DNA of 64,000 nt from Vespa crabro (GCF_910589235.1 NC_060963.1:7787001-7851000); one strand, 5' to 3'. Positions 12,668 through 23,620 are shown, counted from the first letter of the stretch. Translations and numbers: made by a program. Notes: generated by a model not told the origin, from the letters alone.

Positions 12668-15599
12668 AGCTTCTTTCTCCTCTTTTCTCTCCTTTGCCAC
12701 ATCGTCAAAATAGATTTTTAAAAAAGAAAGAAACAGTAGAGCGTATTACGATTCTTTGATACTTATTTGAATTTTAAATAAAACAAACGAACAAAAAACA
12801 AAAAGAAATTCACAAAAATATTAGAATGTAAAAGTTTAAAATCCAACGTTACATTGTTAAAAATTCATGTGGGAATTGAATGATTCACGAGACGTTGCAC
12901 AGTGCTAGACCAATATCTAACGATGCAACATGTGTCGTGCATAAAATTGTTGGTCACGATCGTGACCAAACACAAATTGTCGCTTAACGTCCAATAGATT
13001 GACAGTCTCAATTTGATTATATATACAATGTATATATATATATATATATATATATACATACACACACACACATGTAGGATATATACATATAAACACATAC
13101 ACGCAAATCTTATAAATGATAAACTGATGATGAAATTTAACAATCTAGTCGGTATGAATATCCAACGGAAATTGGTTAAACCGGTATCGTCATTTACGTT
13201 ATATACGTAAAATTCACATTTAATGGATGACGCGTGTGTTTACATAGATATGAAACGAATAAAGAAGACGTAAGTAATGCGTTCAGTTTCGTAATCTACT
13301 TCGATGCCATGTATATATATATATCAGTGACACATGTGTTTCCATGATCATTAACAAGTTTTAAAAATATACAAATTATTTAATAACCAAAAGATGAAAA
13401 AAAAGACAGAAAAAAAAAAAAACATTTCATGTCGGATCATCGCGATCACGAAGAATATCGATCGAAGACACACGTCCTTAGCCGAGATGCTATTAGAATT
13501 GCTAGCATTGTTGTTCTTAGCATCTTCTTGGCTTTAAAACACGATTGCATCATGAGTGACGTAAACAGCATCGACAATTTCTTGCGTGGCTATCGGCGCT
13601 TGAACTAGACGATATATTCTTTTTATTTTTGTTTGTTTTTTTTTTTTCTTATAGCAGTAACAAAGCTACTCTTCAAATATGATGCAATGTGATAACTTAA
13701 GTTAAATCTATATGGACTTTGTTTTCGAACGTTCAGTTTCGTAAAGTTTCAATAAAAGTTCAAAACGATTTTGAAAACTACGAATGAAAGTCTTACTATG
13801 GAAACATGAATCACAATTATTATAATAAACAGTAGGTAACTATAAAACATTAGTTCGGTGACTATGAGTCATCACAAATTTTTTTTTATGAATTTTACCT
13901 GATAATAGATATCAACTATGTAATCTGCATATATTAGAAGAAAGAAAACTAAAAAAGGAAAGAAGGAAAGAAAGAAAGAAAGAAAAAAACAAAGTCGCAA
14001 ATATAAATATTTCAAATATATTATTTATTAGCTTGAATATATGCGAGTGTGTCAAAATTGCCGCCGTACGATCTAGAGATATATAATTTTTGACAAGAAA
14101 ATTAATAATATCCGCTTAAATATATCCGGGGAATGAGACAAGTTTTAGATTCGTTTTAAATACCGTCTAATATTCTATTAGACTGTCACAGTGTATTAAA
14201 GATATCTTGATTTTATGCTTAGTTATAAAAAAGAGAAAAAAAAGAGATAAAAAAGAGAGAGAGAAAAAAAATAAAAGATCCAAACAAACTAGCAAAGCAT
14301 TTTCATTGGTAGATCGATTGAGACTCGTTATAATTTTCGCAACGGGTGGCTTCGGAGTACGGCTGAACTATTTAACTCGCTCATATCCGTTGCGATAACT
14401 CGCTTGAAAACCTATAGCGCGTCGAGATATTTTTATTTGAATGAAATTAATCACCGTGTGCCACATATTCAGTCGAGTGGAATTATCGTATCTGGGAAGT
14501 ATTATATCTATTAAACACAACGAAAATTAAATATACGTGTGTATATGCACGTAGCCGAAGTGCTTATCGACATATTCGATCGAGAGAACAGGTGGAATGG
14601 TTCTTTCTTTCAGTGATCGAACAAATTTTTCGAAGCTTTCCTTCTTTTTTTTTTATCCACTATCCTTCTTCCTAACTTTTCGTTGTCTTAGGGAAAATGC
14701 AATTTGTTCGAACGATATTGATTCTTATCATTTCTTTCCTTCTCTCTTCTCTCTCTCTCTCTCTCTCTCTCTGTTTAACTTTGACTCTCTGTCTCATGTA
14801 AAAAGCTATCTCAACAAATCTGCGGTTTTTTCTCTCTCGTGGGGAGATATTACTTACTCCTATTTTTATCGGTGATTCTGTAAAAATCACGTAACATTGA
14901 TGAATTTCTAACTACACGATCGCACGTGAGTTACTTCTATGTGTCAAAAACAAAGAAAAGAAAAGAATAAAAAAAAAAAGGGGAAAGAAAAGAAGACATT
15001 CTTTGTGAACTCCGATCGAAAGAATTCAATCGTAGTACTACAACGAGGCACTACCAATCGAAGATCTCGTAAAACGTAAAACGCCGGAGTAAAATGTATT
15101 TTATCGAACACGATGAACGCGTCAAGAATGCTCTCTTTTGGCAATTCGATTTTCTAAATTAACATAAAACCTATATATCGAGGCACTTTCGTTGGGGCAA
15201 CAAAACGCGTGACACGCGTATACATATATACATAAAATATATATGTCATTCACGGCAAATCTCACGAGGGAGAACACAAAATCGTTTAAGAGATTTTAAT
15301 CGTATATTTCTGAGAAGAAGAAGAAGAAGAAGAAGAAGAAGAAGAAGGATGAATCTCGTAAGTATTCCTCGATAAATTTCCGTTTCAATTTCTAAATCGA
15401 ATTTTGGTCTCGAAGGAAAAAAGAAAATGGGGAAGAAGAAAAAAGAGAGAGAGAGCGAAAAAAAAAAGCACAGAGAAGAAGAGCAAAAGGAGGAAAATGA
15501 AGAGGAGGAGGAAAGAGGGAGAAAAAAAGAGAGGAAAAAAAAAGAAAAGCGAAACACATAACGGATAAAAAAACTTACATCATTTCCAATTTGTCCCAT
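769..15599 (-). CDS. Sesn: Sestrin, seven-exon coding model (short isoform)
   Basis: Stress-induced Sestrin, a cytosolic inhibitor of TORC1 that binds GATOR2 and is released by leucine; the N-terminal domain resembles alkyl-hydroperoxide reductases. Coding exons in transcript order are 15579-15599, 5642-5812, 2761-2943, 2355-2595, 2001-2266, 1114-1488 and 769-855. All introns are GT-AG and all phases match, giving 447 residues with a start at MGQIGND. Vertebrate sestrins are roughly 480-550 residues, so the N-terminus is short. Visible motifs are RHQCSYL (Cys71, Tyr73), GGDP, LAHRPWL, FHSLSSFVF, a variable acidic linker (about 160-285), QDYSWDDHGYSL, YNLT, FGIRHDDYDY (Asp373-Asp374), HSEKVHVNL and the C-terminus RYMT. 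Compared with human SESN2, His132 is Gln78, Trp444 is Met411 and Leu389 is Phe356. The family identification is certain; the first exon is the least certain part. A longer isoform probably uses an exon near 53.8 kb. Confidence 0.95.
1114..1488 (-). CDS. Sesn: Sestrin exon with leucine pocket and GATOR2 face
   Basis: This 125-codon exon (residues 295-419) runs from RGQLNDIPTFRVQDYSW to FKHSEK. Counted without gaps against human SESN2, it carries the pocket residues Thr341 (T374), Thr353 (T386), Arg357 (R390) and Glu418 (E451), and the Asp373-Asp374 pair (D406/D407) needed for GATOR2 binding. Leu389 is replaced by Phe356 (codon 1303-1305) and Trp444 by Met411 (codon 1138-1140). The donor is AAG/GTAAGT at 1113 and the acceptor reads TTTTTAG at 1489. 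Confidence 0.97.
2001..2266 (-). CDS. Sesn: Sestrin exon, linker into C-terminal domain
   Basis: This exon encodes the end of the variable linker (NVPSPPSSPS...), a helix-rich stretch VETLMERMKRLSEK, and then DSDIGLFIDDPTFIYQDFAK (residues 206-294). The last part corresponds to the vertebrate EDPTF-Y-DFT-RRG junction. It begins with the last two bases of a split Glu codon and ends in phase 0. The donor is AAG/GTATAT and the acceptor is CATAG. Confidence 0.95.
2355..2595 (-). CDS. Sesn: Sestrin exon with HSLSSFVF helix
   Basis: This 241-nt exon encodes KLTKGADNWSLAEVVHAIVL then LAHFHSLSSFVFSCGI, and the start of the low-conservation linker (NEELDNVTGHHYKEN...GDGKT). The WSL-E-VHA-VLL-H-HSL-SFVF-CGI block is a family hallmark. 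The Gly that precedes CGI in human sestrins is Ser here. It starts in phase 0 and ends one base into a codon, which matches the next exon. The donor is GTATGT; the acceptor is TTTAG. Confidence 0.96.
2761..2943 (-). CDS. Sesn: Sestrin exon with redox motif RHQCSYL
   Basis: This 61-codon exon (residues 65-125) carries AAGRHQCSYLINLQKGEFLL, GGDPLWLQGLRSIPRKLQDL and INKILAHRPWLLNKTHIE. Cys71 and Tyr73 match Cys125 and Tyr127 of human SESN2. The residue matching His132 is Gln78, encoded by CAG (+ strand 2902-2904). Both ends are in phase 0. The acceptor is TTTTAG; the donor is GAG/GTAAAT. Confidence 0.97.
3370..3930. mobile_element. Possible degenerate Tc1/mariner-type MITE
   Basis: The left end begins with CAGTCACTC directly after a TA, as Tc1/mariner ends do, followed by AGAAATAGTTTGACA. 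Near the right end, TGTCAAATTGTTTTC is an imperfect inverted match to the inner part of that terminus. No transposase frame is visible and the outer right end is not recognisable, so this is tentative. Confidence 0.25.
4030..4091. repeat. (AT)n microsatellite
   Basis: Interrupted once by G at 4075; a (GT)n stretch follows near 4130. Confidence 0.9.
5642..5812 (-). CDS. Sesn: Sestrin exon shared by isoforms (TRILLMDAF...)
   Basis: This 57-codon exon encodes TRILLMDAFLQNNRLDHVSR, then the HPLYLDHFLRTQNFILR segment and DGPLPYDYRHLIAIM. These match the helical N-terminal block of animal sestrins (LD-V--VM--HP-YL--FL, DGPLP--YRHYIAIM). The acceptor CACAG lies at 5813-5814 and the donor ATG/GTGAGT at 5641. 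Both ends are phase 0, so alternative upstream exons in phase 0 can join here. Confidence 0.96.
6560..6950. promoter_or_regulatory. CpG-richer patch with E2F-like palindrome
   Basis: TTGGCGCCAA (6830-6839) is a perfect 10-bp palindrome of E2F type, within a stretch clearly richer in G+C and CpG than its flanks. CACGTG occurs nearby. It lies inside the 9.8-kb Sestrin intron, so it may be an intronic enhancer or an internal promoter. An 89-codon minus-strand frame covers it but has no supporting start or splice evidence. Confidence 0.25.
9244..9303. repeat. 60-nt poly(T) homopolymer
   Basis: An uninterrupted T run of 60 bases, the longest homopolymer in the window. Its exact length may be an assembly estimate. 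Confidence 0.9.
10015..10170. promoter_or_regulatory. CCAAT-box/E-box cluster
   Basis: Two minus-strand CCAAT boxes (ATTGG at 10059-10063 and 10092-10096), one plus-strand CCAAT (10140-10144) and a CACGTG E-box (10105-10110) occur within about 90 bp of GC-richer DNA. A cluster this dense suggests an NF-Y/bHLH-bound promoter or enhancer inside the Sestrin gene. No adjacent donor that would define a first exon was found. Confidence 0.35.
10717..10793. repeat. (TA)n followed by (TGTA)n
   Basis: A compound microsatellite: about 26 TA units, then six TGTA units. Translated frames across it give Tyr-Ile runs. Confidence 0.9.
12005..12120. repeat. (TA)n / (CA)n compound microsatellite
   Basis: (TA)n at 12005-12040, (CA)n at about 12073-12092, then (TA)n to 12119. 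Confidence 0.9.
15312..15347. repeat. (GAA)n microsatellite
   Basis: About 12 GAA units in the 5' end of the Sestrin 9.8-kb intron. Confidence 0.9.
15579..15599 (-). CDS. Sesn: Candidate Sestrin short-isoform start exon (MGQIGND)
   Basis: ATG at 15597-15599 sits in a strong context (A at -3, G at +4). It is followed by six codons and a strong donor GAT/GTAAGT at 15578, in phase 0 with the exon ending at 5812. The 5' UTR part probably begins near 15698, where a pyrimidine-rich stretch ending in CTAG could be an acceptor, or at a start site further right. An upstream in-frame TAA lies close to that point. Between it and the ATG the frame stays open (...NEFCQEADTIAYLGGAFR), so some upstream coding sequence cannot be excluded. 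The assignment rests on splice-site quality, phase and Kozak context; the seven residues have no family motif. Confidence 0.55.
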
Positions 15600-16619
15600 T
15601 CTGAAGGCACCACCAAGATAAGCGATAGTATCCGCTTCCTGGCAGAATTCGTTCTCGTGTGCGACAGGAATTTTGCTTCGATTTTAATAAATTACACTAG
15701 ATATACACGAAAGACGAATGGGTTGTTTAAGAAAAAGTCGACTAGATGATGACGATGACGTTCGTATCTTTTTTCTTTCTTTTTGACTTTCTCTCTTTTT
15801 CTCTTTCTTTCGCACTCGTTCTTTATCTTTCTCGGATTATTATTACAAGAAAGTTTAAAGACAAAATTGAAGAGATGGCGGAGGGAAAAAAAATAAAAAT
15901 AAAAACAAACAAAAAGGCGAAGAGAGACGAAGCTCGGATTGATCGATGCGTGTGTCCTTTCTCTTCTTAAACAGGAAAGATTTTTCTCTTCGTCGAGAGA
16001 AAATCACCGCAGAGTTTTCACGTTTGGCCTGCCTTTACCGTAACACGTCCTTAATTCGTCACTCTCGAGAAATATCGACGACGATAAGTAGTTACCAGTC
16101 ATAATAATATCACAGACTGATTACTAACCGCGCGTTCCGTCTCGTTTTACGATATTCGTTTGCTCTTTCTATTTTATTTATTTCCAACGGGAACAGGATT
16201 TAAAAGGGAAAAAATATTTTGAAGAAGAAATATTAAAGGAGAAAAAAAAAGGCAAACAAAAGAATATTTATCGAAACGAAGAAGAAGTAGAAAAGGAAAA
16301 AAACGATGGTCGTCGTGTTTATATCGATTAATATCGATTGAGAAACTCTCGATTGGATTAGAACGAGAGATGAGAGAGAAGGAAAGAAAAGGAAAAAAGA
16401 AAAAAAGGGGAAGAAGAAAAAAGGAAAAAGTAAAACGTTAGGAATTACAGTGGAAGATGGAAATTAAAGTGTAATAAAGTAATAAAATAATATGCAACAA
16501 ATGGATTATAATAAGAAGAGACTTATAGGAACACGAGAATATAAAGAATCAAGTTACACTGAACATCACGAGTTAAGCGAGACTAACGATTGAAAAGTCG
16601 TGTCATATTCCTATAAGAG

Positions 16620-16800
16620 CCGGTTGCTAACTGACGCCGGATGACGGCTCGATGCCGTGCGCTCGTGCCGAGCGATCATCTGGCCGGCTCGTACAAGAGT
16701 GGGGGTAAGAAAAAGCTCATGGTGGTGGGAAAGAGCCGGCTTTTCGCTCTTGTCATTGGTCGACAGTGTCGTACACGCTCTTACGTTTCCAAAGCATCAC
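16620..16800 (-). promoter_or_regulatory. CpG-rich promoter candidate upstream of MGQIGND exon
   Basis: A GC- and CpG-dense block with GCCGG repeats, a CGCTCG/CGAGCG hairpin and a minus-strand CCAAT box (ATTGG at 16755-16759). It lies about 1 kb upstream of the candidate Sestrin start exon in the direction of transcription, so it is a reasonable promoter candidate for the short isoform. This is inference from composition and position only. Confidence 0.3.
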
Positions 16801-17934
16801 ACAAAGAAACCTTTCCTCTTTACTTTTATCTTTAAATGTTAAACTATTTAAAGGGCTACTTTTTTTTTCTTTTTTCTTCCTTATTATTGTTCTTTTGATT
16901 TTCCTTTTAATTCTTTTCTTTATTTTTTTTCTTCTCTTTAATTACAACGTATCCTCTACTTCCCTCCTAACCTCATTTCATCCCACTCCACCTTGACTTA
17001 CCTCGTCTTATCTCATCTCACCTCATTACCAATCACGAAATATTACTTAAGATGAATATGATATGATTTTAAAAATCCGATTGATCGTTCGTAGTGAAAC
17101 ATAGAAATATAAGTATTAGAAATATACGGCACTGTAAGTGTGCGAGCAGCCGGCTCGATCAGCTGATGCCTTAGCAACAGAGGTATTAACCGACCTAAAA
17201 ATATCAACTCATTTTCTTAGGATGTAACAGAACAACGGAGGTGGAACATTTATTGAGCATTTTTATTCAATGTCTCATTTCCTCGTAATATACCCTATCG
17301 TGTCTTTTAGTATTCTCAAAGCTATCGTGTCGTATCCTAATCGTTTGAATATCATTAAAAACGGCGAATGAGAGAATTGATAGCACACCATCTTCGTAGG
17401 TAAGAAGGAAGAATCGGATGACGCAACGATTGCCGTTGTTGACGATGTATCTATACAACGTTTACCAGCCATTGATCGATCGCAGCTAACATGTCTTCCT
17501 AATCTTCTTATCTCGTCCTTAGGAAATACTTCGTGAACGTAATAATGAAAATAAAATTTTATTATAAATCAAAGAAATATAAAGAGGATAATAGGTGTTC
17601 TTTTTCCGAGGGAGGTGAGAGATGAGGGAGAAAATAAAATAAAAGAAAGAAAGAAAGTAGAAAGAACAACGAAGAAAATTCTTTTCCTTTGTCTCTTTAT
17701 TTTCGAATGAGTATTTATATTAATGACATAAGAAAGTTAATTTCTCTCTAATTATTTCCCTATATTCCTTCTTATTAGATCCATAATACCGATAATAAAT
17801 TCTTCGCGTTATAAATCTACACATGTAGAATATCGCAAAACGAGTATTAAGAGAGTTTATAATATCCTGACCTCGACAACAAGAGAGCTCTTCGACGATC
17901 GAACTTACAAATCACAATAGAGAGAAAAAGAGAG

Positions 17935-17936
<2 letters not shown>

Positions 17937-17985
<49 letters not shown>

Positions 17986-17987
17986 GA
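17937..17987. repeat. (GA)n microsatellite
   Basis: A near-perfect GA run with CAG interruptions at its right end. Confidence 0.9.
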
Positions 17988-18997
17988 GACAGAGAGGGAG
18001 AGAGAGTCTCTAACGTTGAACGACATATTTAATTACGTTCGAAACAACAGCTGGCTCTAATTGCGAGAGTCTAGATTTCAGATTTTAAAGCCACCAAGGA
18101 TAACGACTCCGATCGCGCGCGTTCGCCTGTATATTTGTAAAAGGAACGAAACGCGAGATGGAAGGACATGACATTTCTTGAATTTTTCTTTGATACTCTT
18201 TTCTCTTTTTTTTTTCTTTTTTATCTTTTTTATTGTCGACGAATAAAAGACCTTTTACGTAAGAGGGTTATTACGGAGATAGATTCAACAATAAGAATAG
18301 ATCTTCTTGGTTAAAAAGACGAATAAAATGATGGTAGAGAAAAAGAGGGAGAGAGAGAGAGAGAGAGGCGCGGAGAGGGGGGAGAGGGGGGGGGGGAGAG
18401 AATCCGATAATTTTTCCACGAAGATTGTGTAGTCGATCGTGTCGATCCTTCGAGTGCTACGACAAACAACCGTAAAGTTTCTGTTATTTTGTATTCTCGG
18501 GAGCGACTACTTGGGCGAGGTTAGTGTTGGAAGCGCGAAGGGGTCAACGCTCGGGAAAGCGCCTCTCGTTACAGCACTGCCATATGCTATTATAAGCTTC
18601 GTCGCTCGGAAATCACCTCTACCTCTACCACTTCCACCTTTTCCACCTCCTCCTCCTCCTTTTTTTTCTCTTTCTCTTTCTCCTTAAGTCTACGAATCAC
18701 CGTTCTCCTCCTCCTCTTCCTCCTCTTCCTCCTCCTTCACCTCCACCACTGCTTCTGCTTCTGCTTTTGCCTACTCCCTCCACTTCCTCTACCACCCCCT
18801 TTCGTTAGAGATCATGGATCGCTCAATTCGTAATTAAAATAAATCCGTTCCTTTATAAAAGGGCCGAATACGAAGTAAAGAATTACGAACTAAAGAATTC
18901 CACTAGATCGAGACAAGATCGATACGATTACGTAAAAGTCAGCACGCGACTTATGTACATATTCTATACGAGAAAGGTAAAGAAGTTGCGCTCTCTT

Positions 18998-19048
<51 letters not shown>

Positions 19049-19194
19049 ATTTAACTCTCTCGCGCGCGATAGGGCGATCAGATCATCGTTAAAAATAATA
19101 CACGTATCGTCGTACAACTCTACGTATTCTTTTCATATTTTTCCCTCCTCTTTTGTGAAGGACAGAGGACAAATAACGAATGACACAAGAAAAT

Positions 19195-19195
<1 letters not shown>

Positions 19196-19231
<36 letters not shown>
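19196..19231. repeat. (GA)n microsatellite
   Basis: An uninterrupted GA array. A second one lies at 19395-19423. Confidence 0.9.
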
Positions 19232-19234
<3 letters not shown>

Positions 19235-19391
19235 CATATATATTTTTAAAGTCTCAGTCTCATGAAAAAGAGATAAAATTACATGATAGTAGTAACAAGC
19301 AAAAAATATTATTAGCAATAACAACATAATAACGATAAAGAGAATGACAGAGATAGAGATAGAGATAGCGAAAGAGTGAGAAAGAGAGAAT

Positions 19392-19428
<37 letters not shown>

Positions 19429-19606
19429 GGAGTAGAAAATCGAATTGGAAAAATGTTCAGATGTGTACAGCAGCCGATGTCGACAAAGAAAAAGCGAGAA
19501 CCTTGAGGAGGCCGGTTTTCTCGGCAACTCCGAGAGGGAGACGAATGAAGGAAGAATGAAAGAAGAAAGGAAGGCAAGAATAATTCTCTTGCGTAATTTC
19601 TCGAAC

Positions 19607-19645
19607 AAAATAAAATAAAATAAAATAAAATAAAATAAAATAAAA
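19607..19645. repeat. (AAAAT)n microsatellite
   Basis: About eight pentanucleotide units. The same motif recurs at 35586-35627. Confidence 0.9.
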
Positions 19646-20260
19646 AAAAAAGAAAAAAAGAAGAAAGAAAAAAGACAAAAATAAAAAAAACATCACGCTT
19701 CATTGATCTAAAAAGTCTACCAACACTTTAAGATCGATCCTGATATAGATCGTCGAATGAAAAAATCTAGTTGGAAATCGATGAAGAGATTCTGAGTTTT
19801 CTTGGAAGCACATTTTCAAGATCGATGAAGGACGAAGAAATGATTTACTTGCATAATATGAAGTTTCTTGAATTTTTCAGATTTTTTCTTTTTTTTTAAA
19901 TTTTACAGTTAATCTTTATTTTAGACATTAATATCATCAATGAAAAAGAAAAACCTGAGTGCATATAAATGATTTGTAAATCAACAACAACGACGACGAC
20001 GACGATAACGACAGCACGTGAAAGCATGCTCAAGATCGTTTAACGACTATGAATCAGAAGTGTTGATAACAGACTATTCCATTTTCGCGAATAAATAGAC
20101 TCACGAATTTGTCGTTAAAATGAACAATAAAATCTCGTATATATAAATCGTTGATAGTACTCGAATTTGATGTAAACAAAAACAAAAAACATTTTGTATT
20201 ACGTTTCAAAGGAAATAGTTGAAAGATCATTAATTATAGATGATCGTAAAGTTATAAGCG

Positions 20261-21640
20261 AGATTAAGAATCCAATCTTAGAGAATAAGATATCGTCTGT
20301 GATATCGATTCTACGATAGAAAGGCTATCGTAATTTTTAATAATTATTCATTAAAATTTTATCGTTCTTTTATCTATGAAACAACATACCAAATATAGGA
20401 TATAGAATTTTCTAACATATCGATTTAAAGATATGATCTATGTATGTATGTATTTGCATATATAGATTATAAATTATAGAATAAGAATCCTGAAAGATAT
20501 CGTCATCCGATATGGACTCTTCGATACTGTCGTAATTTTTAATAATTATTCATTACAATCTTATCGTTTTTGGATAAAGCAGCAGGTTACGAGTATAAGA
20601 TACAGGATTTTTCGAAATATCGTTTTAAAGATATAATCTATATATGTATCTGTATTTTTATACACGTTATTATAAACATTTATTGTTAATTAAAGAGTTA
20701 GAATCCTGAAAGATATCGATACTTCAATATTGTCGTCATTATTAATAATTATTTAATAAAATTTCATCGTTCTAGAATAATGAACGTGAATACAATCGTA
20801 GGATACAAAATTTTGTTAAAAATCGATTTAAACATATGATATATGCATGTATTTGTACATATACTATATACATTATTAATTATAGAATCAGAATCCCGAA
20901 AGATATCGACGCTTGGATACTGTCGTGATATTTATTAATTATTCATTCAAATCTTATCGTTTTTTAATAAAGCAGTAAATTGCATATAAAAAAATGCAGA
21001 ATTTTTTTTAAGAATCCATTAAAACGTATGATGTATCTATGTATCTGTAATTAATTATATTTTATTATGAACACCTAATTAGGGAATCAGAATCACGAAA
21101 AATATCAATGCTTCGATACTGTTGTGATATTTACTAATTATTTCCTTTAAATCTTATCGTTTTTGAATAAAGTAGTTGGTTGCATGTAATGAAATTTTTT
21201 CGAAGGATCAATTTAAATGTATGATCTATATATGTATCTGTACTTGCGTATACATTTTTGATTAGGAGAATCAAAATAACGAAAGATATCGTCTCTGATA
21301 TCGATTTTTAATAATTAATCCTTATAATCTTATCGTTTTTCGATAAAGCAGCAGGTTGCGAGTGAAGGATATAGGATTTTTCGGTGGATCGATTTAAATA
21401 TATGATCTATGTATGATCTATCTATACTTGCATATACATTATTGATCAAAGAATCAGAATCCCGAAAGATATCTCGTCCTGAATATCGATAATTCGATAC
21501 TGGCATGATTTTTAATAATTATTTATTAAAACCTTATCGTTCTATAATAATAGACGTTATAGTGATTATAAGATAAAAAATTTTTCAAAAAATCGATTTA
21601 AACGTTGGATCGATTTAGCTATGTGTATATACATTATAAT
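20261..21640. repeat. Seven-copy diverged tandem repeat (unit about 185-215 bp)
   Basis: Copies begin near 20261, 20478, 20694, 20883, 21081, 21264 and 21448. Shared blocks in order are: GAATCAGAATCCCGAAAGATATCG; then CGATACTGTCGTGATTTTTAA followed by TAATTATTCATTAAAATCTT and ATCG; then often AATAAAGCAGCAGGTTGC; then an A/T-rich GATTTAAA...ATGATCTATGTATG block. The copies are clearly homologous but individually diverged, so the array is old. It ends about 475 bp before tRNA-Ala. Confidence 0.85.
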
Positions 21641-21654
21641 ACATTTAAAAAGTA

Positions 21655-21790
21655 ACGCGTCTGACTAGGGGTCAGCGTGAAACGTTGGAAAAGAAAGTCA
21701 TACCATATTCGATGTATAATGTAAAAGAGCACAGCTGCACCGCGCCGTTGCGTCACTTCCGTCCAACTAGTTGCTAAGTGCAACGATCTG
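21655..21790. promoter_or_regulatory. CpG-richer patch between tandem repeat and tRNA-Ala
   Basis: This contains CTGAC/GTCAG (5-bp arms), GCGTCACTTCCG (CRE/ETS-like) and CAGCTG. The composition differs sharply from the AT-rich repeat on its left. It could be a Pol II promoter or an upstream element of the tRNA gene. Confidence 0.2.
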
Positions 21791-22114
21791 ACACGGTTTA
21801 AAGATTTTATTCAGAAACGATAAAGCATTAAAGGAGAAATTTGTTATGATAATAGTGACTTTGTAACGTAGTCTTAATTAAATATTTTCATTGAAATAAT
21901 TTACGATGTGCGAAATGTACAGAGACACATTTTTAATTTACATCATAACGATATTTTGATCACCCTTCTACGCATTGGTAAGCATTTTGTAAATGAATTA
22001 TATTTATACGTGTCGCGTGACAAAGAAATTGAAATGAAACTAAATACAATACACTTGAAATGGAAATTAGATAATTTATCTGATAAAGATAGATTCAATA
22101 TTGTATTGCATCAT

Positions 22115-22187
22115 GGGGGCGTAGCTCAGATGGTAGAGCGCTCGCTTAGCATGCGAGAGGTACCGGGATCGATGCCCGGCGCCTCCA
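22115..22187 (+). tRNA. tRNA-Ala (anticodon AGC)
   Basis: A 73-nt cloverleaf. The acceptor GGGGGCG pairs with CGCCTCC and contains the G3-U70 wobble that specifies alanine. The D arm is GCTC...GAGC, the anticodon stem CTCGC/GCGAG has loop TTAGCAT (AGC at 22148-22150), and the T stem is CCGGG/CCCGG. The discriminator is A. No intron. A T-rich run (TTTTTTTC...) starts about 6 nt downstream and serves as the Pol III terminator. Just upstream lies a CpG-rich patch, and beyond that a seven-copy tandem repeat. Confidence 0.97.
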
Positions 22188-23577
22188 AAAACTTTTTTTC
22201 TTTTTTCATTAATTTTTTCTATTTTAAATAAAAAAAAAAGAGAGAAAAGATAAGTCAAATTATAATAATGATACATACTTATACCTTAGATTGTGAAAAC
22301 GAAGTATATAATAAAAGTTGTTAACTCATTATGATATAATCATACAAATACGATATAATTATTTCCTAGTGAGCTTTAAAAAGCTGCATCATCGATGACA
22401 AACACAATTTGAAAACTAAGAGTAAACAACAGTCAAAATACCATGTGTGATAATCAATTGTGAATATGCATACGTAAGCGTACATTTATACACATTTATA
22501 ATACAGAAGTTACACGTAATCGTTGATTTTTAATCGATTTTTGTTTTCTTTTTCTCGATCGCGAGAGACGACGAGATTGAAAAAAGAAAGATCGAACGAT
22601 AGTAACCGACTTGAGATCGATTTCTCAAACGCTTTAAATCGATAGTAATATTCGATAGTAATATATCGATAGTAAGAAAATTTTTCTATGTCGATATTAA
22701 AAGCCTATCAGTGTTCTTACATCTTATAATTCGCTTCGGAGCGTTATTAGTCAGCGCTCTCTTTTCGCTTTCGCGATTTTTCACGGTATCTTGATTACGT
22801 AGTTTACCCTTATAAAACTCGAACATTGAAAATTAAGCTGCGAGAAAAAACAACCGAGATAGACGATAATACATCGTTTATTGGATTATTATTATTTTTT
22901 TTTTTTCTTAAATATACAAGTGTTAATACAAGTTGATTAGATTATTTATAACAATAGAGGGATGATAAGTATTGCAATAAGCACCCTCCACGTGACGAAA
23001 CCAATCTCTTTAGCTCGTTCAAACTCAAAGTCGAGGTTTGCGGCAGATAACGATGTTTACAGAGCAAATCGATTCGTTAAAAAAAAAAAAAAAAAAAAAA
23101 GAAAAAAACATGTGCTAATGCATTATACGTATATAGGTGTGAATGTACATAAGATGTATGCTCAGAATTATCGTGAAATGTAAAGGCAGATAGAGAAAGT
23201 GAATATTTCGAGAGATCGTTTTTCTTCAAAGATTTCATCTTAAGATCTCTTAAATATTAAAATAAAAAATAAAAAAAAAGAAGATAAAAAGAGAAAGAAA
23301 AAGGTAGAGAATATAGAAACAAATATGTAATCGTATATCATTAGAACCTTTTTGCTTATCAGGGCGTCTTTGCATGCAACCAGGTACACGCAAAACGATA
23401 ATAATGGTAACAGTGAACAACGGAAGGACGCCGTTATCTTTAATGATATATTTCAGGACGACATTTGATAAAAGTTGTTTGAGATAAAAATCACGTGTAT
23501 CGTTCCGCGACGATTTGAAGTTTAAACTTCTCTAACTGTTTCTTTTCTTCTTTTCTTTTCTTCTCCCTCTCCCTCTC

Positions 23578-23620
<43 letters not shown>

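Larger units (their letters stand above)
5813..15578. other. Sestrin intron, 9.8 kb
   Basis: This intron lies between the candidate MGQIGND exon and the shared exon. It holds microsatellites, a 60-nt T homopolymer (9244-9303), a CpG-richer patch with an E2F-like palindrome (about 6560-6950) and a CCAAT/E-box cluster (10015-10170). I see no further Sestrin-like exon. Longer open frames at 9982-10422 and 10637-11206 are chance or repeat-driven. Confidence 0.6.
15660..22114. other. Non-coding stretch upstream of candidate start exon
   Basis: This holds a CpG-rich promoter-like patch (16620-16800), several (GA)n/(CT)n arrays (17937-17987, 19000-19050, 19196-19231, 19395-19423), (AAAAT)n (19607-19645), the seven-copy diverged repeat (20261-21640) and another CpG-richer patch (21655-21790). 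Frames at 18439-18687 and 19260-19703 are Pro/Ser/Leu/Phe-rich and repeat-driven. No further gene seen. Confidence 0.7.
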
